Of a stretch of DNA of 64,000 nt, positions 60,583-64,000 are shown piece by piece. The position numbers and the translations under genes were made by a program. The stretch spans positions 248,001-312,000 of the forward strand of contig NZ_QUKD01000006.1 in NCBI RefSeq assembly GCF_003480915.1, given 5' to 3'. The DNA is from Parabacteroides sp. TM07-1AC. Lineage in GTDB: Bacteria > Bacteroidota > Bacteroidia > Bacteroidales > Tannerellaceae. The notes under the pieces are model-generated. The model saw only the letters and a program-made list of their open reading frames with translations, was not told the origin of the DNA and ran no database searches. Within the stretch, counting starts at the first letter, position 1. Each line of letters begins with the position of its first letter.

Positions 60583-63243
60583 ATGCATAAAACACATTTA
60601 TTCTCACTATTGTTCATCCTCCTGATAGGGGCAGCATGCAACAAACAGCAGCATTTTATCTCTGACGATGCATTCAGAGCCGAAGTAGAGAAAGATTTCC
60701 AGGCCAAACAGGCGGCTTTGCCTGACGGAGATCTGTTCACAGTTTTCAATCAGCAAATGACGCCGGAAGAAAGAGAGGCACTTACATTCCTGTATGCCTA
60801 TATGCCGATCGGCGACATTACCGATTATGATGGAAAACTTTATCTGGATAATATCCGTAGTTCTTTCAAGGCAAAAGAAGAAATGCCCTGGGGCGACAGT
60901 ATTCCTGAGGAGATCTTTCGCCATTTCGTTCTGCCTATCCGCGTGAACAACGAGAACCTGGATGAAAGTCGTATGGTCTTTTTCGACGAACTGAAAGATC
61001 GTGTGAAAGGCTTGTCATTATACGATGCCGTGCTGGAAGTGAACCACTGGTGTCATGAAAAAGTAATTTATACGCCGTCCGATGCCCGCACAAGTTCTCC
61101 GCTGGCTTCTGTAAAGACTGCTTACGGACGTTGCGGTGAGGAATCTACCTTTACGGTAGCAGCACTTCGCTCGGTAGGTATCCCTGCCCGTCAGGTATAT
61201 ACGCCGCGTTGGGCACATACCGACGACAACCATGCCTGGGTAGAAGCCTGGGTAAACGGCAAATGGTACTTCCTGGGTGCTTGCGAACCGGAACCGGTTC
61301 TGAACCTGGGATGGTTTAACGGTCCCGCTTACCGTGGTATGCTGATGCATACGAAGGTATTCGGTAAATATCATGGTCCGGAAGAAGTCATGCTCGAAAC
61401 AGACGGTTATACGGAGATCAATGTGATCGACAACTATGCACCGACAGGAAAAGCAGTTGTCACTGTAGTCGATGCGGACGGTAAGCCGGTTTCCGGAGCA
61501 GACGTGGAATTTAAGATTTATAACTATGCCGAGTTCTATACCGTAGCCAACAAGAAAACGGATGCGGAAGGAAAGACATTCCTGACAGCCGGTAAAGGCG
61601 ACATGTTCGTTTGGGCAACCAAAGACGGCAAGTTCGGTTTCGATAAGGTCTCTTTCGGTAAAGGCGACGCTACCATCAAGCTGGATAAGAAACCGGGTGA
61701 TGCTATCGAAGCTGTAGCCCTCGACGTTATTCCGCCGGTAGAAGGTTCTATTGCCGTGGAAGTAACTCCCGAACAGAAGGAAGCAAACGCAGCCCGCCTG
61801 TTGGAAGAAGATGCGATCCGTAACAAATACGTCGCTACTTTCTATACGGAAGAAAAAGCGGAAGCACTGGCAAAAGAATTGGGTATCGACCCGTTGAAAA
61901 CATCCGACTATCTGATCGGCAGCCGTGGTAACTGGATGGAGATCGAAAAGTTCCTGCGTGAGACTCCGGCTGACAAACGTCCGGTAGCAATGGCTTTACT
62001 GGATGTGATCTCTGCTAAAGACCTTCGTGACACGCCTGCATCTGTGTTGGCTGATCACTTGAACAACTCGGAAGTGGTTAAAGGCGACTTCTTCAATGAT
62101 TATGTCCTGAATCCGCGTGTAGCGAACGAGTTCCTCACTCCGTACCGCAGTTATTTCCAAAAGAACGTGGATGCCGAACTGGCAAAACAAGCAAAAGAAG
62201 ACCCGATGGCTTTGGTAGACTGGGTAAAGAAGAATATCACAATCAAGAATGAACTCAACTCACAGCGTATCCCGGTTATGCCGATGGGCGTATTCAAATC
62301 GCGCGTAGCCGATACCGGATCACGTAATATTTTCTTTGTGGCTGCCTGCCGTAGCCTGGGTATCCCGGCACGTATCGAGCCGGTAGCCCGCAAGGTACAA
62401 TATATGAAAGACGGCAACTGGATGGACGTGGACTTTGAAGCTGCTGTTCAGACAACCGCTAAACAGGGTAAGGTCGTTGCTTCCTATGCTCCGATCAAGG
62501 CTTTGCAGGACCCGAAATATTACAGTCATTTCACGATCGCCAAGATATTGCCGAGTGCTAAGTTGCAGACACTGAACTTTGAACGTACCGGTAATGTGGA
62601 TATGGGTGTAGGCGATACCTGGAGCAGTATGTTGAAGACTCCGCTGAGCATGGACGAAGGTAACTATATGATGGTAACCGGAACCCGTATGGCTAACGGC
62701 AGTGTATTGGCAGAAGTTTCTTTCTTCAATGTAGAGCCGGGCAAGACAACCCCGACAAAACTGGAAATGCGTGAAAACACGGACGAAGTTCAGGTGATTG
62801 GTAACTTCAACTCTGAAAACAAGTTCAAACGTGCCGACAACGGCGAAGAAACCAGCGTACTGGCAACAACGGGCCGCGGTTATTATGTGGTAGCTATCCT
62901 GGGTTCTCGCCAGGAACCGACTAACCACGCTATGCGCGACATCGCTGCCGTGAAGAAGGACCTGGAAGAATGGGGCCGTAGCATGGTGCTTCTGTTCCCG
63001 GATGAAAAGGGTTATCAGAATTTCGATCCGAAAGAGTTCGGCGACCTGCCTAACACAATCACTTACGGTATCGATGCCGACAACCATATCCAGAAAGAGA
63101 TCGCATCAGCCATGAAACTGGCAAATGCCAGCCAGCTCCCGATCTTCATCATCGCCGATACCTTCAACCGTATCGTATTCGTATCCCAGGGATACACGAT
63201 CGGTTTGGGTGAACAGTTGATGAAAGTGATACATAAGTTGTAA
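60583..63243 (+). CDS. Transglutaminase-like lipoprotein
   Basis: 886-residue exported protein with lipobox LLIGAAC. A transglutaminase core lies at about 150-240, with Cys184 in YGRCGEES and His217 in DDNHAWVEAW; the usual third Asp is not obvious and the region reads WYFLGACEPEP. A carboxypeptidase-regulatory-like beta domain follows (about 290-370, TVVDADGKPVSGADVEFKIY). Around 560-640 a second transglutaminase-like stretch (RNIFFVAACRSLGIPARIEP, GNWMDVDFEA) appears degenerate. The C-terminal 130 residues resemble a thioredoxin-like fold (MVLLFPDEKGYQNF). Bacteroidetes members are probably periplasmic or surface proteases or amidases; the substrate is unknown. A terminator follows. Confidence 0.83.
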   Translation: MHKTHLFSLLFILLIGAACNKQQHFISDDAFRAEVEKDFQAKQAALPDGDLFTVFNQQMTPEEREALTFLYAYMPIGDITDYDGKLYLDNIRSSFKAKEEMPWGDSIPEEIFRHFVLPIRVNNENLDESRMVFFDELKDRVKGLSLYDAVLEVNHWCHEKVIYTPSDARTSSPLASVKTAYGRCGEESTFTVAALRSVGIPARQVYTPRWAHTDDNHAWVEAWVNGKWYFLGACEPEPVLNLGWFNGPAYRGMLMHTKVFGKYHGPEEVMLETDGYTEINVIDNYAPTGKAVVTVVDADGKPVSGADVEFKIYNYAEFYTVANKKTDAEGKTFLTAGKGDMFVWATKDGKFGFDKVSFGKGDATIKLDKKPGDAIEAVALDVIPPVEGSIAVEVTPEQKEANAARLLEEDAIRNKYVATFYTEEKAEALAKELGIDPLKTSDYLIGSRGNWMEIEKFLRETPADKRPVAMALLDVISAKDLRDTPASVLADHLNNSEVVKGDFFNDYVLNPRVANEFLTPYRSYFQKNVDAELAKQAKEDPMALVDWVKKNITIKNELNSQRIPVMPMGVFKSRVADTGSRNIFFVAACRSLGIPARIEPVARKVQYMKDGNWMDVDFEAAVQTTAKQGKVVASYAPIKALQDPKYYSHFTIAKILPSAKLQTLNFERTGNVDMGVGDTWSSMLKTPLSMDEGNYMMVTGTRMANGSVLAEVSFFNVEPGKTTPTKLEMRENTDEVQVIGNFNSENKFKRADNGEETSVLATTGRGYYVVAILGSRQEPTNHAMRDIAAVKKDLEEWGRSMVLLFPDEKGYQNFDPKEFGDLPNTITYGIDADNHIQKEIASAMKLANASQLPIFIIADTFNRIVFVSQGYTIGLGEQLMKVIHKL

Positions 63244-63265
63244 TATACATTACCTATTATACATA

Positions 63266-63307
63266 GAAACCCTCATTGCCGGTTTTCGGTAGTGAGGGTT
63301 TCTTTTA
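63266..63307 (+). terminator. Rho-independent terminator
   Basis: GAAACCCTCA (63266-63275) pairs exactly with TGAGGGTTTC (63293-63302), with a small CCG/CGG stem inside and a short T-run after it. It ends the transglutaminase-like gene. Confidence 0.8.
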
Positions 63308-63335
63308 TCAATATAACAACCTTTAACATGAGAAT

Positions 63336-63387
63336 GTTATAACTTGATATCTTGTTTGCTATATTTGTATAGTGTAAACGTTATAAC
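63336..63387. promoter_or_regulatory. mazEF promoter flanked by two GTTATAAC palindromes
   Basis: GTTATAAC occurs at 63336-63343 and 63380-63387, 44 bases apart. Between them TATATTTG (63360-63367) is an exact -7 element. The first palindrome covers the -33 position and the second lies just after the expected transcription start, as expected for autoregulation by MazE or the MazEF complex. Confidence 0.5.
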
Positions 63388-63398
63388 ATTGTGTGAGT

Positions 63399-63647
63399 AT
63401 GGAAAGAAATATAGTGCAAATAGGAAATAGTATGGGGGTTATATTACCTGCCCGTCTTTTGAAGCGGTTGAATCTATCGGCTAAAGATCCGGTAATCATC
63501 TCGCAGAAAAATAACAGTATTGTGATTAAGCCTGTACCGCGTAGGAATTGGGAAGCTGCAGCTTCACAGATGCATGCAGCCGGGGATGATAATTTGATTA
63601 TACCTGATGTCCTGGAGGATGAAAAGCTGGAGGGGCTGGAATGGTAG
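63399..63647 (+). CDS. mazE: MazE-like antitoxin, AbrB/SpoVT fold
   Basis: 82-residue antitoxin and autorepressor. The swapped-hairpin DNA-binding domain is at residues 1-48 (IVQIGNSMGVILPARLLKRL, DPVIISQKNNSIVIKP). The acidic C-terminal tail (DVLEDEKLEGLEW) is the part that normally blocks the toxin active site. The ATG at 63399 is preferred to an in-frame GTG six bases earlier. It overlaps mazF by 7 bases, so the two are translationally coupled. Confidence 0.9.
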   Translation: MERNIVQIGNSMGVILPARLLKRLNLSAKDPVIISQKNNSIVIKPVPRRNWEAAASQMHAAGDDNLIIPDVLEDEKLEGLEW

Positions 63648-63961
63648 AAAGATATGGAATTTATTGGGTAGACCTTAATCCGACCAAGGGGAGTGAGATA
63701 AATAAGATAAGACCGGCGGTTGTCGTATCACCTGACGAGTTGAACCGCCATCTGAATACTGTTATAATTATTCCTTTGACATCGACACTTACTCCTTATC
63801 CCTGGCGAGTAAGCTGTACGCTAAATGGGAAAAGCGGGATGATAGCTACCGACCAGATTCGGACTGTTGACAAACAGCGGATAGGAAAACAGGCAGGAGC
63901 ATTGAATGAGGATGAAATAGATCGTTTGGTCGAAGTGCTGGAAGAGATGTTTGTTTTGTAA
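63641..63961 (+). CDS. mazF: MazF-like endoribonuclease toxin
   Basis: 106-residue PemK/MazF toxin, a sequence-specific mRNA interferase. Typical features are YWVDLNPTKGSEINKIRPAVVVS at the N terminus (the start of the PemK domain with the conserved arginine), VIIIPLTSTL, and SGMIATDQIRTVDKQRIGK, which includes the catalytic-region D-Q-I-R and the R-I-G-K stretch. Length is normal and the frame is intact. With mazE it forms a complete type II toxin-antitoxin module. Confidence 0.92.
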   Translation: MVERYGIYWVDLNPTKGSEINKIRPAVVVSPDELNRHLNTVIIIPLTSTLTPYPWRVSCTLNGKSGMIATDQIRTVDKQRIGKQAGALNEDEIDRLVEVLEEMFVL

Positions 63962-64000
63962 TACTTTGTAGATACCTCTTTATAGAAATAATGAATGAAG

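Overview
The window looks like chromosomal DNA of a gut-type Bacteroidales bacterium, plausibly Parabacteroides or a close relative. The evidence is two SusC/SusD pairs, a hybrid two-component regulator, a PorX homologue, FecI/FecR-type regulation, lipoproteins with acidic residues after the lipobox cysteine, and many matches to the Bacteroidetes -7 promoter element TAnnTTTG. The species assignment is inference. I see no tRNA, rRNA, CRISPR array, transposase or phage gene.

Layout. 1-8.2 kb holds a truncated FtsX-type permease, a lipoprotein tyrosine phosphatase, an MG2-domain envelope protein, a small lipoprotein, a DeoR regulator and a 5'-deoxyribonucleotidase. 8.2-18.3 kb is a compact PUL-like locus: ECF sigma factor, FecR anti-sigma factor, STN-containing SusC, SusD, then three exported phosphoesterases of three different folds (EEP, calcineurin-like, type I phosphodiesterase) and no glycoside hydrolase. 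It looks like a phosphoester acquisition locus. 18.4-29.7 kb is housekeeping: S41 protease, coaD, parE, a GNAT-like protein, an SMP-30 lipoprotein, rnr, a small Imm17-like membrane protein, tsaE and porX.

30.0-58.9 kb is a xyloglucan-type polysaccharide utilization locus: HTCS regulator, GH74, SusC, SusD, two tandem GH9 enzymes, an unclassified TIM-barrel-like exported protein, two GH31 enzymes, GH2 and GH3. The expected division of labour is backbone cleavage by GH74/GH9, removal of xylose by GH31, galactose by GH2 and glucose by GH3. None of the endo-acting enzymes carries a lipobox and no SusE/F-type surface binding protein is present, which departs from the textbook arrangement. 58.9-64 kb holds a K+/H+ antiporter, a transglutaminase-like lipoprotein and a mazEF module.

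Non-coding DNA is rich in structure. AT-rich heptad repeats form long inverted repeats that include the stop codons of the GNAT and parE genes and follow that of porX; one of them also supplies an N-terminal extension of CoaD. There are five consecutive imperfect palindromes before the SMP-30 gene, fold-back elements at two boundaries of the xyloglucan locus, and hairpins at several translation starts. The strongest candidates for something undescribed are the unclassified 614-residue protein, the phosphoesterase locus and these repeat families.
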